Part shown: piece after piece, positions 42,593 to 51,548 of the stretch
Position numbering within the stretch: the stretch's first letter is position 1
Layout: the number at the start of each line of letters is the position of its first letter
Assembly: GCA_963678215.1 (NCBI GenBank)
Contig: OY782758.1
Location: 1,426,001-1,490,000, forward strand
DNA: 64,000 bases
Direction: 5' to 3'
Origin: Thiobius zoothamnicola
GTDB lineage: Bacteria > Pseudomonadota > Gammaproteobacteria > Chromatiales > Chromatiaceae
Translations under genes and position numbers: made by a program
Notes under the pieces: generated by a model
What the model saw: only the letters and a program-made list of their open reading frames with translations
What the model was told of the DNA's origin: nothing
Database searches by the model: none

Positions 42593-43507
42593 TCATTTTC
42601 CAGACAGCAGACGCCTTGGCCCGATCCGCCCGTCCGGCAACACTTCTCCGACCCCCAGAAATTGATCAGACATTTGGTACAAACGCACCCAACCATCAGT
42701 CGGCGATCTGGGCACCAGTACCGGCTGCCCCTGCTTCAGATAGTAAGTTAAATCGTTACTCAAATGCACAGCTGGCCAATCATTCAATGCGCTATCCGGC
42801 GGCAGCAACAGGCTGTCCAGGGTTTGCGCTTCGGCAGCCTCTTGTAGTTGATCCATGGCATACATGGGCATTTCGACATAAGGACCGACTCCCGTGCGCC
42901 GTAATCCGATGACATGAGCGCCACATCCCAAAGCCTCTCCCATGTCTTCGGCCAGCGTACGTACATAGGTGCCTTTTGAGCAGGCCACCTGAATTTCAAA
43001 CTCGTCGCCCTCAACAACACCAAGCTGCAAATTATGGACAGTGATTTCGCGTGGCTCCCGCTCCACTTCAATCCCTTGGCGCGCCAGTTCATACAAACGC
43101 TGGCCCTTGTGCTTTAAGGCTGAATACATGGGGGGAAGCTGGCTGATCACGCCCTGGAATTGAGGCAGCATAGCGGCAATCTCCGCTTCACCAACACCAT
43201 CCGTCGGGCGGCTTTGCAAGATATCACCTTCCGCATCGCCAGTCGTCGTGGTTTGTCCCAACTTGATGCGCACTTGATAATGTTTATCCGCATCCAGCAA
43301 ATAGGCCGACAGGCGGGTGGCGATACCAAAACAAATGGGCAACATACCCGTCGCTAAGGGATCCAGACTGCCAGTATGTCCAGCTTTTTGCGCCTGATAG
43401 AGTCGTTTGACCTGCTGTAGCGCGGCATTGGAGGAAATCCCCGCCGGTTTGTCGAGCACCAAAATACCATTGACCTCACGGCCACGCGGTTTTTTATGCC
43501 TACCCAT
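42593..43507 (-). CDS. truB: tRNA pseudouridine(55) synthase
   Basis: Forms pseudouridine 55 in the T-loop of tRNAs. About 304 residues from ATG 43507 (MGRHKKPRGREVNGILVLDK). The catalytic Asp is in HTGSLDPLATGMLP. Also LSAYLLDADKHYQVRIKLGQ and the region CSKGTYVRTLAEDMGEALGC. The C-terminal part is a PUA-like domain. One base after rbfA in the nusA operon; the longer frame to 43564 overlaps rbfA. Confidence 0.96.
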   Translation of the reverse strand: MGRHKKPRGREVNGILVLDKPAGISSNAALQQVKRLYQAQKAGHTGSLDPLATGMLPICFGIATRLSAYLLDADKHYQVRIKLGQTTTTGDAEGDILQSRPTDGVGEAEIAAMLPQFQGVISQLPPMYSALKHKGQRLYELARQGIEVEREPREITVHNLQLGVVEGDEFEIQVACSKGTYVRTLAEDMGEALGCGAHVIGLRRTGVGPYVEMPMYAMDQLQEAAEAQTLDSLLLPPDSALNDWPAVHLSNDLTYYLKQGQPVLVPRSPTDGWVRLYQMSDQFLGVGEVLPDGRIGPRRLLSGK

Positions 43508-43508
43508 A

Positions 43509-43886
43509 TCAAACGTCCTGTTCCGCCGTCGAATGCGAAGACTCCTGCGCAATCGCCTGATCAATCAGGCCGGATAAGCGCATCCCCGTTTCAAAAGAGT
43601 GATCATATTCAAAATGCAGCATCGGTACTGTTCTGAGCATCAAGGTTTCCGCCAGCCGACGACGCAGAAAACCAGCGGCCTTACGTAAAACCGCTTCAAT
43701 TTCGGCAGGCTGCTGATGCTCCAGCAAAGAAAAAAACACCCGCGCATGCGATAAATCCCGCGCGACACGCACCTCTTGCACAGTGACCTGGCGCAAACGC
43801 GGATCACGCGCTTCATTACGCAACAAACTCGCCAGCTCACGTTGCATTTCAGCGCCGACCCGCTCTTCACGGCCAAATTCACGCAT
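43509..43886 (-). CDS. rbfA: Ribosome-binding factor A
   Basis: 30S maturation factor for the 16S 5' end. 125 residues with the KH-like fold: ERVGAEMQRELASLLRNEAR, VTVQEVRVARDLSHARVFFS, and LAETLMLRTVPMLHFEYDHS. Lies between infB and truB as in most gammaproteobacteria. Confidence 0.96.
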   Translation of the reverse strand: MREFGREERVGAEMQRELASLLRNEARDPRLRQVTVQEVRVARDLSHARVFFSLLEHQQPAEIEAVLRKAAGFLRRRLAETLMLRTVPMLHFEYDHSFETGMRLSGLIDQAIAQESSHSTAEQDV

Positions 43887-43918
43887 AGCTTTTCACCCGC
43901 CGACAGGCAAACCAAACG

Positions 43919-46669
43919 TTAAATTTCACGGGCGACTTCCACACGCTCATAAACTTCGATCTGGTCGCCGGATTTCACATCGTTGTAATTTTTCACCCCA
44001 ATGCCGCATTCAGTGCCCGCTTTGACTTCATTCGCGTCGTCTTTGAAGCGGCGTAAGGATTCCAACTGCCCTTCATAGACGACGACATTGTCACGCAATA
44101 CCCGGATAGGATTGGATTTTTTGACCACGCCTTCCAGTACCATGCAACCAGCAATGGCGCCCAGACGGGAGGAGCGGAAAACATCACGCACTTCGGCCAG
44201 GCCGATAATGGTTTCACGGATTTCCGGCGACAACAAGCCGGATACGGCTTTCTTCACATCATCAATCACTTCATAAATGATGCTGTAATAACGCAAGTCA
44301 ATGCCGCCCTCATCAATCACCCGGCGCGCTGAAGCATCCGCACGCACATTAAAGCCAATCACCGCCGCATCCGAAGTGATCGCCAAATTGGCATCCGACT
44401 CATTGATACCACCAACGCCGGCGGCAACGATTTTGACTTTGGCTTCATCCGTCTGGATTTTTAACAGCGATTCTTTCAAGGCTTCGACCGAGCCTTGCAC
44501 ATCCGCCTTAATCACCAGATTGACATAGGCGACATCCCCTTCAGCCATTCGGGAGAACATTTGATCCAGCTTAGCGGCTTTTTGCTCCGCAATACGGCCC
44601 TGACGGCTACGTTCACGGCGCAACTCAGCAACTTCACGCGCCTTCTTTTCATCCGCGACCGCCACCAAATCATCACCGGCTGAAGGCGCGGCAGACAAAC
44701 CCAGCAACTGAACAGGGATAGACGGGCCTGCCGTCTTGACCGGGCGGCCATTCTCATCAAACATCGCTCTGACCCGGCCATATTCAGCCCCGGATACGAT
44801 GGAATCGCCCTGACGCAGCGTGCCTGACTGCACCAATACCGTGGCGACCGGGCCACGACCTTTGTCCAGGCTGGATTCGACAATAATGCCACGAGCCAGG
44901 CCTTGCTCAACCGCTTGCAACTCCAGCAGTTCAGCTTGCAGCAACAAAGCTTCCAACAATTGCTCAATGCCTTCGCCGGTATGCGCGGACACTTTGATGA
45001 ACTGGGTGTCGCCACCCCATTCTTCCGGCACAACCTCTTCAGCCACCAGCTCCTGCATGACACGATCCGGCTGAGCTTCCAGCTTATCCATTTTATTAAT
45101 CGCCACCACCAGAGGCACTTCAGCCGCACGCGCATGTTGAATCGCTTCTTTGGTTTGCGGCATTACACCATCATCAGCGGCCACGACCAGCACAACAACA
45201 TCCGTCGCTTTGGCTCCGCGCGCGCGCATGGCAGAAAACGCCGCGTGCCCTGGTGTATCCAGGAAAGTGATCATGCCGTGACCGGTTTCCACATGATAAG
45301 CGCCAATATGTTGGGTAATGCCTCCAGCTTCACCAGCCGCCACCCGGGTCGCGCGGATATGATCCAGCAAAGAGGTTTTACCATGATCGACGTGTCCCAT
45401 AATGGTGACGACTGGGGCGCGCGGCGACATCTCACCTTGTTGATGATGCGCCTCCAGCTTGGTGAACATCTCTTCTTCCACATTCGCCACTTTTTCCACT
45501 TCGGCGACATGGCCCATCTCTTCCACCACCAGCATGGCGGTTTCCTGGTCGAGCGGTTGGTTGATGGTCACCATCATGCCCATTTTCATCAACGCCTTGA
45601 TCACTTCAGACGATTTCACGGACATACGTTGTCCCAAATCACCAGCCGTGATCGTTTCCGGCACGCTTACGGTCAATTGCTTGGGTTCAACCGGCTTCTG
45701 GAAAGCATGCCGGGTATCTGGCAAGGCGGGTTTTTCCGCCTTTTTAGCGCCTCGGCGAGCGCTGGACTTACCGCGTTTACCGTCAGCCACATGCAATTCA
45801 CGACGTTTAGCGGGACGACGGTTACTGCCTTCATCGCCACCAGACGCATTACGCACCCGTTTCGGTTTTTTCGCCGATTTCCCCGACTTGGCGCTTTCAG
45901 CCGCATCGCCCTCTTTTTTATTCGGTTTGGCTTTGGTCGGCGCCGCTTTTGCGACTTCCCGTTTGGCATCACCACCTGTAACAGCGGTTTGGGTTGATTG
46001 CTGATCAGCCCCCACTGTTTTTTCAGCGGACTCTTCAGGCTGACGCTTGGCGGCTTCTTCAGCCGCTTGCCGTTCGGCCTCAGCCTGCTGCTGCGCCAGT
46101 TGTTCCGCCGCGAGCTTTTCCTGCTCAGCCGCCTTCCGGGCTGCCGTTTCACGTTCTTTTTCCGCATCTTCCTGGCGCCGACGCTCAATGATCAAATCAC
46201 GTCGGGCTTTTTCTTGCGCGGCAATGGCTTCACGCTGGACCGCCTGCTCAGCCAAAGCTTTTTGCGCCGCCTCCATTTCACGGATCGCGCGTTCCTTATC
46301 GGTTTCCTTCGGCGGCTTTTTCACGATAGTGCGTTTACGTCGCACCTCAACACTCACCGTCTTGCCTTTGCCCGCACCGCGATTTGGCGTACTGCGCGTA
46401 TTCGTGCGCCCCCCAGAATTACCTGAAGACTGTCGCAACTCTGTGGTGGTGCGTTTTTTCAGGGTGACTTTTTTCGCATTATCGTCTGACTTTTTCTCAT
46501 TTTTGCCATGACTGCGCCGCAAATAATTCAATAAGCGAATCTTTTCCTGCTCACTGACCCTGTCCGCCGCCGACCTTTTACCCACACCTGCTTCTTTCAA
46601 CTGCTTCAGCAGGCGATCAACAGGAATGCCCACATCAGTGGCTAATTGATTGACCGTTACTTCACTCAT
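43919..46669 (-). CDS. infB: Translation initiation factor IF-2
   Basis: Brings fMet-tRNA to the 30S subunit. 916 residues. The N-terminal IF2_N domains start MSEVTVNQLATDVGIPVDRL. A long charged Lys/Arg/Glu/Ala region follows (about 55-320). The G domain has VTIMGHVDHGKTSLLDHIR, LDTPGHAAFSAMRARGAKAT and NKMDK, and the C-terminal domains carry DVQGSVEALKESLLKI. Placed between nusA (11 bases upstream) and rbfA. The long plus-strand open frames here are shadows of the GC-rich charged region. Confidence 0.98.
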   Translation of the reverse strand: MSEVTVNQLATDVGIPVDRLLKQLKEAGVGKRSAADRVSEQEKIRLLNYLRRSHGKNEKKSDDNAKKVTLKKRTTTELRQSSGNSGGRTNTRSTPNRGAGKGKTVSVEVRRKRTIVKKPPKETDKERAIREMEAAQKALAEQAVQREAIAAQEKARRDLIIERRRQEDAEKERETAARKAAEQEKLAAEQLAQQQAEAERQAAEEAAKRQPEESAEKTVGADQQSTQTAVTGGDAKREVAKAAPTKAKPNKKEGDAAESAKSGKSAKKPKRVRNASGGDEGSNRRPAKRRELHVADGKRGKSSARRGAKKAEKPALPDTRHAFQKPVEPKQLTVSVPETITAGDLGQRMSVKSSEVIKALMKMGMMVTINQPLDQETAMLVVEEMGHVAEVEKVANVEEEMFTKLEAHHQQGEMSPRAPVVTIMGHVDHGKTSLLDHIRATRVAAGEAGGITQHIGAYHVETGHGMITFLDTPGHAAFSAMRARGAKATDVVVLVVAADDGVMPQTKEAIQHARAAEVPLVVAINKMDKLEAQPDRVMQELVAEEVVPEEWGGDTQFIKVSAHTGEGIEQLLEALLLQAELLELQAVEQGLARGIIVESSLDKGRGPVATVLVQSGTLRQGDSIVSGAEYGRVRAMFDENGRPVKTAGPSIPVQLLGLSAAPSAGDDLVAVADEKKAREVAELRRERSRQGRIAEQKAAKLDQMFSRMAEGDVAYVNLVIKADVQGSVEALKESLLKIQTDEAKVKIVAAGVGGINESDANLAITSDAAVIGFNVRADASARRVIDEGGIDLRYYSIIYEVIDDVKKAVSGLLSPEIRETIIGLAEVRDVFRSSRLGAIAGCMVLEGVVKKSNPIRVLRDNVVVYEGQLESLRRFKDDANEVKAGTECGIGVKNYNDVKSGDQIEVYERVEVAREI

Positions 46670-46680
46670 GCCTAACCCTC

Positions 46681-48183
46681 TTATTCCGCACCCTCAACAA
46701 ACCAAGGCGCGCGCGCAGTCATAATCAATTCGCCGGCACGTGCTTCATCCATATCATCAATCACCATCAGATCGTCAATCGCACATTCCGCTAAATCTTC
46801 CATTGTCACAATGCCTCGAGCAGCCATTTGATGCGCTAATACCGCATCCATACCATCCATACTTAATAAATCTTCCGCCGGTTCTGTCGCATCCAGCACT
46901 TCCTCGTTCGCAATCGCCCGGGTCAACAATGCATCATTTGATCGCTTGCGCAGTTCTTCGACAATTTCTTCGTCGAATTCCTCAATACCCAGCATTTCAT
47001 CCTCATCAACATAGGCGATTTCCTCAATTTGGGTGAAACCTTCCTGCACTAGAATCGCCGCGACTTCTTCATCCACATCAAGCTGCTCCATGAAACGCTT
47101 GACATAAACTTGCACTTCAGCGTGATTCTTTTCGCTGGCCTGATCCTCACTCATCACATTCAGCGTCCAACCCGTCAATTGGCTGGCTAAACGCACATTC
47201 TGACCACCACGACCAATCGCTTGCGAAAGACTTTCATTTTTAACGGCAACATCCATGCTATGGCCGTCCTCATCCAATACGATGGAAACCACATCAGCCG
47301 GTGACATCGCATTGATAACGAACTGCGCCGGATTATCGTCCCACAGGATGATATCGACGCGCTCGCCGCCCAGTTCATTCGAGACCGCCTGTACGCGAGC
47401 GCCGCGCATGCCAACGCAAGCACCGATCGGATCAATCCGTGCATCTTTCGCCCGCACAGCGATTTTGGCGCGCAGCCCGGGATCGCGGGCCGCGCCGATA
47501 ATCTCAATGGTGCCTTCACCGACTTCAGGCACTTCCAGCCTGAATAACTCAATCAGTAAATCCGGCGTATTACGCGACACCATCAATTGAGGGCCTCGGC
47601 CCTCGCCCCGAATTTCATATAAATAACCGCGCAGACGATCTCCAACCCGGGCCACTTCTTTGGGAATCATGTCATTCTTGAGCACCAGCGCCTCAGCATT
47701 ACCGCCCAAATCCAGCACGATAGAATTACGCTCGACCCGTTTAACAACGCCTGAAACCAATTGATTCAAACGATCTTGAAAAGCATCAATCACTTTGGCC
47801 CGTTCAGCCTCACGGACCTTCTGCACGATGACTTGCTTCGCATTTTGCGCGGCGATGCGGCCAAACTCGATGGAATCGATTTGATCTTCCACATAACCGC
47901 CTGCCTCGACATCGGGATCCGTGGCCAACGCGGCTGACAAGGTGATTTCCGCCATGGGATTCGCCAAAATCTGGGTTTCGGCATCATCCACAATCAGCCA
48001 GCGTCGGAAGGTTTCATAGTCACCCGTCGCACGATCTATTTGCACGCGCACTTCAATCTCGCCGCCATGTTTCCGGCGTGTGGCGGCCGCCAAAGCGGCT
48101 TCAATCGCCTCAAAGATAATGCCCTTCTCAACATCTTTCTCATTGGAAACCGCCTCGACAACGAGCAGAATCTCTTTATTCAT
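46681..48183 (-). CDS. nusA: Transcription termination/antitermination protein NusA
   Basis: Binds RNA polymerase and modulates pausing, termination and antitermination. About 500 residues starting MNKEILLVVEAVSNEKDVEK. It has the S1 domain (VVKRVERNSIVLDLGGNAEA), KH domains with VGACVGMRGARVQAVSNELGG-like sequence and AIGRGGQNVRLASQLTGW, and two acidic C-terminal repeats (LLSMDGMDAVLAHQMAARGI). An in-frame ATG at 48198 would add five residues. Between rimP and infB. Confidence 0.97.
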   Translation of the reverse strand: MNKEILLVVEAVSNEKDVEKGIIFEAIEAALAAATRRKHGGEIEVRVQIDRATGDYETFRRWLIVDDAETQILANPMAEITLSAALATDPDVEAGGYVEDQIDSIEFGRIAAQNAKQVIVQKVREAERAKVIDAFQDRLNQLVSGVVKRVERNSIVLDLGGNAEALVLKNDMIPKEVARVGDRLRGYLYEIRGEGRGPQLMVSRNTPDLLIELFRLEVPEVGEGTIEIIGAARDPGLRAKIAVRAKDARIDPIGACVGMRGARVQAVSNELGGERVDIILWDDNPAQFVINAMSPADVVSIVLDEDGHSMDVAVKNESLSQAIGRGGQNVRLASQLTGWTLNVMSEDQASEKNHAEVQVYVKRFMEQLDVDEEVAAILVQEGFTQIEEIAYVDEDEMLGIEEFDEEIVEELRKRSNDALLTRAIANEEVLDATEPAEDLLSMDGMDAVLAHQMAARGIVTMEDLAECAIDDLMVIDDMDEARAGELIMTARAPWFVEGAE

Positions 48184-48304
48184 TCGCTTATTTTCCAACC
48201 AAAATCCAGATTAATTAACAAACTTTGCGTGAGTTTCTGTTGAGTCGATCTCTTCAACAAATCAATGTTCCTTACCAGTCGCTAAACCACCATTCACAAG
48301 CCGA

Positions 48305-48763
48305 CTAAAACTCAGGCGCGACATGCGCTGATTCAACATCCGGGAAAAACAGTTCAACCTGTTGTTCATCAACGATCAATTTAAGGCATTCACCTTCGAC
48401 CGCGTGCAATTCCCCACGATAATTTTTACGCCCAGTTACCGTGGATCTCAACTTGACACGAATCCGACTGCCACATAAAGCTGCAAACTGTGCCAACGTG
48501 AAAATCGGCCTGTCCATACCAGGCGAAGACACCTCAAGCACATATCGACCAGCAATCGGATCTTCAACATCCAACAAAGCGCTTACCTGAGCGCTGACCA
48601 AAGCGCAATCATCCAGATTGACTCCATCCGGCTTATCAATATAAATGCGCAATAATTGCCCCCTTCCCGACGGGGAAGATAGCTCAATGCCCCACAACTG
48701 ATAGCCTAATGCCTCCGCGACACCAGCCACCTTATCCTGCAATTCCAGTGAAACCTGACTCAT
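48305..48763 (-). CDS. rimP: Ribosome maturation factor RimP
   Basis: 30S assembly factor. About 152 residues from ATG 48763 (ATG 48769 also possible). LGYQLWGIELSSPSGRGQLL, RIYIDKPDGVNLDDCALVSA, YVLEVSSPGMDRPIFTLAQF and the SH3-like C-domain fit the family. No clear ribosome site precedes it; instead a hairpin and T-run end a few bases upstream. The GTG at 48805 would place the start inside a terminator and is rejected. First gene of the nusA operon. Confidence 0.93.
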   Translation of the reverse strand: MSQVSLELQDKVAGVAEALGYQLWGIELSSPSGRGQLLRIYIDKPDGVNLDDCALVSAQVSALLDVEDPIAGRYVLEVSSPGMDRPIFTLAQFAALCGSRIRVKLRSTVTGRKNYRGELHAVEGECLKLIVDEQQVELFFPDVESAHVAPEF

Positions 48764-48769
48764 CAGCAT

Positions 48770-48829
48770 AAAAAATGGGCCTGAAGGCCCACTTCCTGTA
48801 ACCACAAAAAAAACCCCGTAATCGGGGTT
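48770..48829 (-). terminator. Two tandem hairpins with T-runs before rimP
   Basis: On the minus strand, AACCCCG/CGGGGTT (48812-48829, loop of 4) is followed by eight T. Then TGGGCC-TTCA-GGCCCA (48776-48791) is followed by six T ending next to the rimP ATG. In E. coli the nusA operon also has terminators after metY and before rimP, where NusA controls its own synthesis. No tRNA gene was found upstream here. Confidence 0.75.
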
Positions 48830-48861
48830 CCTGAAACCGGCTTACAAATTCAATACCGGCG

Positions 48862-48945
48862 TAACAGGCTGCTAAGATTCACTCAGGTAACGCGAAACAA
48901 GGCCAAAACAGGCGAGAAATACCGTTTACTGGATGTAAATGCGCC
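48862..48945 (+). repeat. Copy B of a dispersed intergenic repeat
   Basis: Aligns with 39577-39661 over its full length with a few small gaps; roughly three quarters of bases agree by eye. The rest of the 395-base gap 48764-49158 holds the rimP leader hairpins and otherwise shows no gene, tRNA or clear promoter. The first 20 bases are similar to the inverted repeat of the IS at 58201. Confidence 0.7.
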
Positions 48946-49158
48946 TTCTGAAGCCATTCAGAACACTGTATCGCACCACTTGAGTAGCATTAAACAGCCG
49001 CCAACTCATCGGCCTATTCTATTGGCGATCTCAAGAGAGGTCAAACTGAGTATCGTAAATCCTGTTTATCCGGCCAAACTCCGAATTTAGCATTAAGTGG
49101 ATACCAAACCAATTTCCTGACAACGCGCAACCAAAATAATCTATTAAGCTGGAACCAC

Positions 49159-49836
49159 ATGATGATCCCCTCCAGACGACACCTTCTCTCTTCGCTGATC
49201 AGCTTATTTGGCCTCTCGGGCTGCTCATCCAGCCCTCTTTCCCTCATGCAATCAACCGTCGAAGCCATCAGCTTACTGGCGAATGGCTATCCAGATGTCG
49301 CTTTATCACGATCACAAATCAATGCGCTGCCATATGCTTGCATCCAGGTGAAAATTGGCAGAGGGCCACGCAGCTTGTTGGTGCTTGGCCGACAAGAAAA
49401 TGATGATTTACACTGGATTTCGGCTGATCAGGCCGTCATCATCACACGGCGTGGGCATATCGTCAGAACCGTTGGATTGGGGACTAATCTTAGGGGCGCG
49501 CATTATCTCTCCACACCACTCATGCCGATGATACACAGTCAATCCAGGCACACTCAATATCAGCGGGAAATTGATATTGAGCACAACGATTTTTACCAAG
49601 TCAACATCCAATCAAACTTACAATACGTCGGCGAAGAAACAATCACCATTTTAGGTATTGCCTACTCAACTTTAAAAATCCAGGAATATTGCAAAGCACC
49701 ATTTATTGAGTGGCAACATATGAATACTTATTGGATCTCGCCCGAACAGGGCGTTATGTGGCGTAGCTTGCAACATTTCGCGCCCGATATGCCGGCAGCC
49801 AGTATTGAAATACTCAAGCGACCTACCCAAGCCTGA
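49159..49836 (+). CDS. YjbF/GfcB-family lipoprotein
   Basis: 225 residues; the lipoprotein signal ends FGLSGC, with Cys at about residue 22. The YjbF/GfcB fold is indicated by LLVLGRQENDDLHWISADQA, ITRRGHIVRTVGLGTNLRGA and the repeated beta-rich C-terminal half ending YWISPEQGVMWRSLQHFAPD. Members (E. coli yjbEFGH, gfcABCD) belong to exopolysaccharide/capsule export loci. YjbG and YjbH are absent here; a YjbE-like gene lies opposite, 33 bases away. Confidence 0.85.
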   Translation: MMIPSRRHLLSSLISLFGLSGCSSSPLSLMQSTVEAISLLANGYPDVALSRSQINALPYACIQVKIGRGPRSLLVLGRQENDDLHWISADQAVIITRRGHIVRTVGLGTNLRGAHYLSTPLMPMIHSQSRHTQYQREIDIEHNDFYQVNIQSNLQYVGEETITILGIAYSTLKIQEYCKAPFIEWQHMNTYWISPEQGVMWRSLQHFAPDMPAASIEILKRPTQA

Positions 49837-49869
49837 TCCCTGATAGATGTCATCATATTCACCATGCGC

Positions 49870-50199
49870 TCAATACGTGGAAGTGGTCGTGGACGTAGAA
49901 GTCCCGCTATTTCCCCCACCAGCAGCACCTAAAGCAACCCCAGCAACTGTCGCCGCCGCCATCGCCGCTGTGGCGATCGTACCCAAAGCAACTCCGCCAG
50001 TTGCTGCGCCAGCCGCCGCGCTGGCACCAGCGGCAATACCCACATTACTGGCTGCGCCTGCGCTTACTCCAGTCGTCGCCCCAGCCCCTCCAGCATTGGC
50101 CGCACCAACAGAGCCACTGGGCGTCGCGCCATAGACAATGGCAGAGTCCAAAAAAAATGCGACGCATAGAACCAGTGCTTTGGTGGAATATAACCTCAT
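49870..50199 (-). CDS. YjbE/GfcA-like Gly/Ala/Thr-rich secreted protein
   Basis: About 109 residues: a signal peptide (ALVLCVAFFLDSAIVYG), then a low-complexity Ala/Gly stretch and the tail GGGNSGTSTSTTTSTY. E. coli YjbE (about 80 residues) has the same make-up and a similar GGG...GTTTTTTTST end. In E. coli yjbE is the first gene of the operon with yjbF; here the two are convergent. ATG 50199 starts the signal peptide; the longer frame to 50253 is unlikely. Confidence 0.65.
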   Translation of the reverse strand: MRLYSTKALVLCVAFFLDSAIVYGATPSGSVGAANAGGAGATTGVSAGAASNVGIAAGASAAAGAATGGVALGTIATAAMAAATVAGVALGAAGGGNSGTSTSTTTSTY

Positions 50200-50345
50200 A
50201 GGTACCCAGACAACTCCTATTCTCTTGCCAAACCTCCAAAACACTTGACCCATGCATCAATTACAAACGACATGGCAAATCTTTTTCGTATCGCCTTTTC
50301 ACACCATCAATCACTTCAGTGGAAACCCTATTAAAGTTTCATTGA

Positions 50346-51359
50346 TCACTGATCAAACGCCACCTGATCAACCAGTTTACTGGCTGTCGCCCGGTATTTG
50401 GCGACTTCCGTCAAACGGATTTTATCCGCTTTAAATGCGCCTAATGCCGCCGTCACATTGTCAGCCTCCACGTCTTGAATCACCGGATATTCAAAATTTT
50501 GGTGAGCATATATCGCCTGAGCTTTGGGGCTGGCTAAGAATTCGATGAGCTTGAGCGCAAGCCTTTTGTCTTTCGCGCTTTTCAACACACCAGCGCCGCT
50601 CACATTCATATGAGCACCACGATCGTTCTGGTTGGGAAAAACCACGCGAATGGATTCAGCCCAGGCTTGCTGTTCCGGTTTCTTCTGATTAGTCGCCATT
50701 TTGCCATAGTAGTAGGTATTACCAATGCCAAGATCACATTGACCTTCAAAAACGGCTTTTGCTTGCGCACGATCATTGCCTTGCGGTCTACGTGCTAAAT
50801 TAGCCTTGACGCCTGTTAACCAGGTTTTCGTTTCAGCCTCACCATGGTGAGCGATCATGGATGCAATCAGCGAAACATTGTAGACATTCTTACCGGAACG
50901 CATACAAATACGGCCCCGCCACTGCGGGTCAACCAAAGATTCATAAGTTAATTCCGTGTCTTCCGGTACCCGATTCTTAGATGCGTAGATAACCCGCGAA
51001 CGCTGAGTCAGACCATACCAAAGACCTTGCGGATCGCGTAAATGTGAGGGAATGGCGCTCTCCAGCATAGGCGAATAGGTTTTCGCCAGTACGTCTGCTT
51101 CAACCATATCATTCAAACGACCAATGTCTGCCGCCAGCACCAAATCAGCTGGTGAATTAACACCTTCAGCTTTGATTCGCTCCAACATACCTTTTTTGGC
51201 ATAAACAACATTGACTTTAATCCCGGATTCTTCCGTAAAGACCTCCAACAGCGGTTGGATTAACTTAGGCTGGCGATAAGAATACAAATTTAATTCGGCA
51301 GCGAATCCCGTCGAAACACCTAACAAACCCATTAATAATACGACGACAAACTGTTTCAT
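50346..51359 (-). CDS. Fe(III) ABC transporter periplasmic binding protein (FutA/FbpA type)
   Basis: 337 residues with a signal peptide ending STGFA, then a family 1 binding fold: ELNLYSYRQPKLIQPLLEVF, VYAKKGMLERIKAEGVNSPA, SPADLVLAADIGRL and LGIGNTYYYGKM, the last holding the conserved Tyr pair that binds Fe(III). No permease or ATPase gene is adjacent. A good Fur box lies in the 189-base gap upstream, so it is probably iron-repressed. Confidence 0.92.
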   Translation of the reverse strand: MKQFVVVLLMGLLGVSTGFAAELNLYSYRQPKLIQPLLEVFTEESGIKVNVVYAKKGMLERIKAEGVNSPADLVLAADIGRLNDMVEADVLAKTYSPMLESAIPSHLRDPQGLWYGLTQRSRVIYASKNRVPEDTELTYESLVDPQWRGRICMRSGKNVYNVSLIASMIAHHGEAETKTWLTGVKANLARRPQGNDRAQAKAVFEGQCDLGIGNTYYYGKMATNQKKPEQQAWAESIRVVFPNQNDRGAHMNVSGAGVLKSAKDKRLALKLIEFLASPKAQAIYAHQNFEYPVIQDVEADNVTAALGAFKADKIRLTEVAKYRATASKLVDQVAFDQ

Positions 51360-51429
51360 GATTCAGATTCAAACCTTAATAGTATTGCGGATACAGGCGA
51401 TATAATAAGCAAATATTCTCGATAATACA

Positions 51430-51449
51430 AATGATAACGATTATCAATT
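51430..51449. promoter_or_regulatory. Fur box
   Basis: AATGATAACGATTATCAATT contains TGATAAC-G-ATTATCA, a near-perfect dyad matching the GATAATGATAATCATTATC consensus. It lies 70 bases upstream of the iron-binding protein start (minus) and about 100 bases before the thioredoxin-fusion start (plus), so it could control both. Confidence 0.75.
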
Positions 51450-51548
51450 CTGTCGAATAACATCACGTTGACACTTGTCAGAACGATTTCCAGCGATATG
51501 GATCGCAAGACTTTCCATTGTGGCAGACGGGTCTTTTATAATGCGCCG

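Noticed and set aside
44903..45997. Long plus-strand open frame (364 codons) and others opposite infB
   Set aside because: They are antisense shadows of the GC-rich, charged IF-2 coding sequence, with no ribosome site or recognisable protein.
48830..49158. Possible tRNA (metY-like) upstream of rimP
   Set aside because: No acceptor, T- or anticodon arm could be found on either strand.
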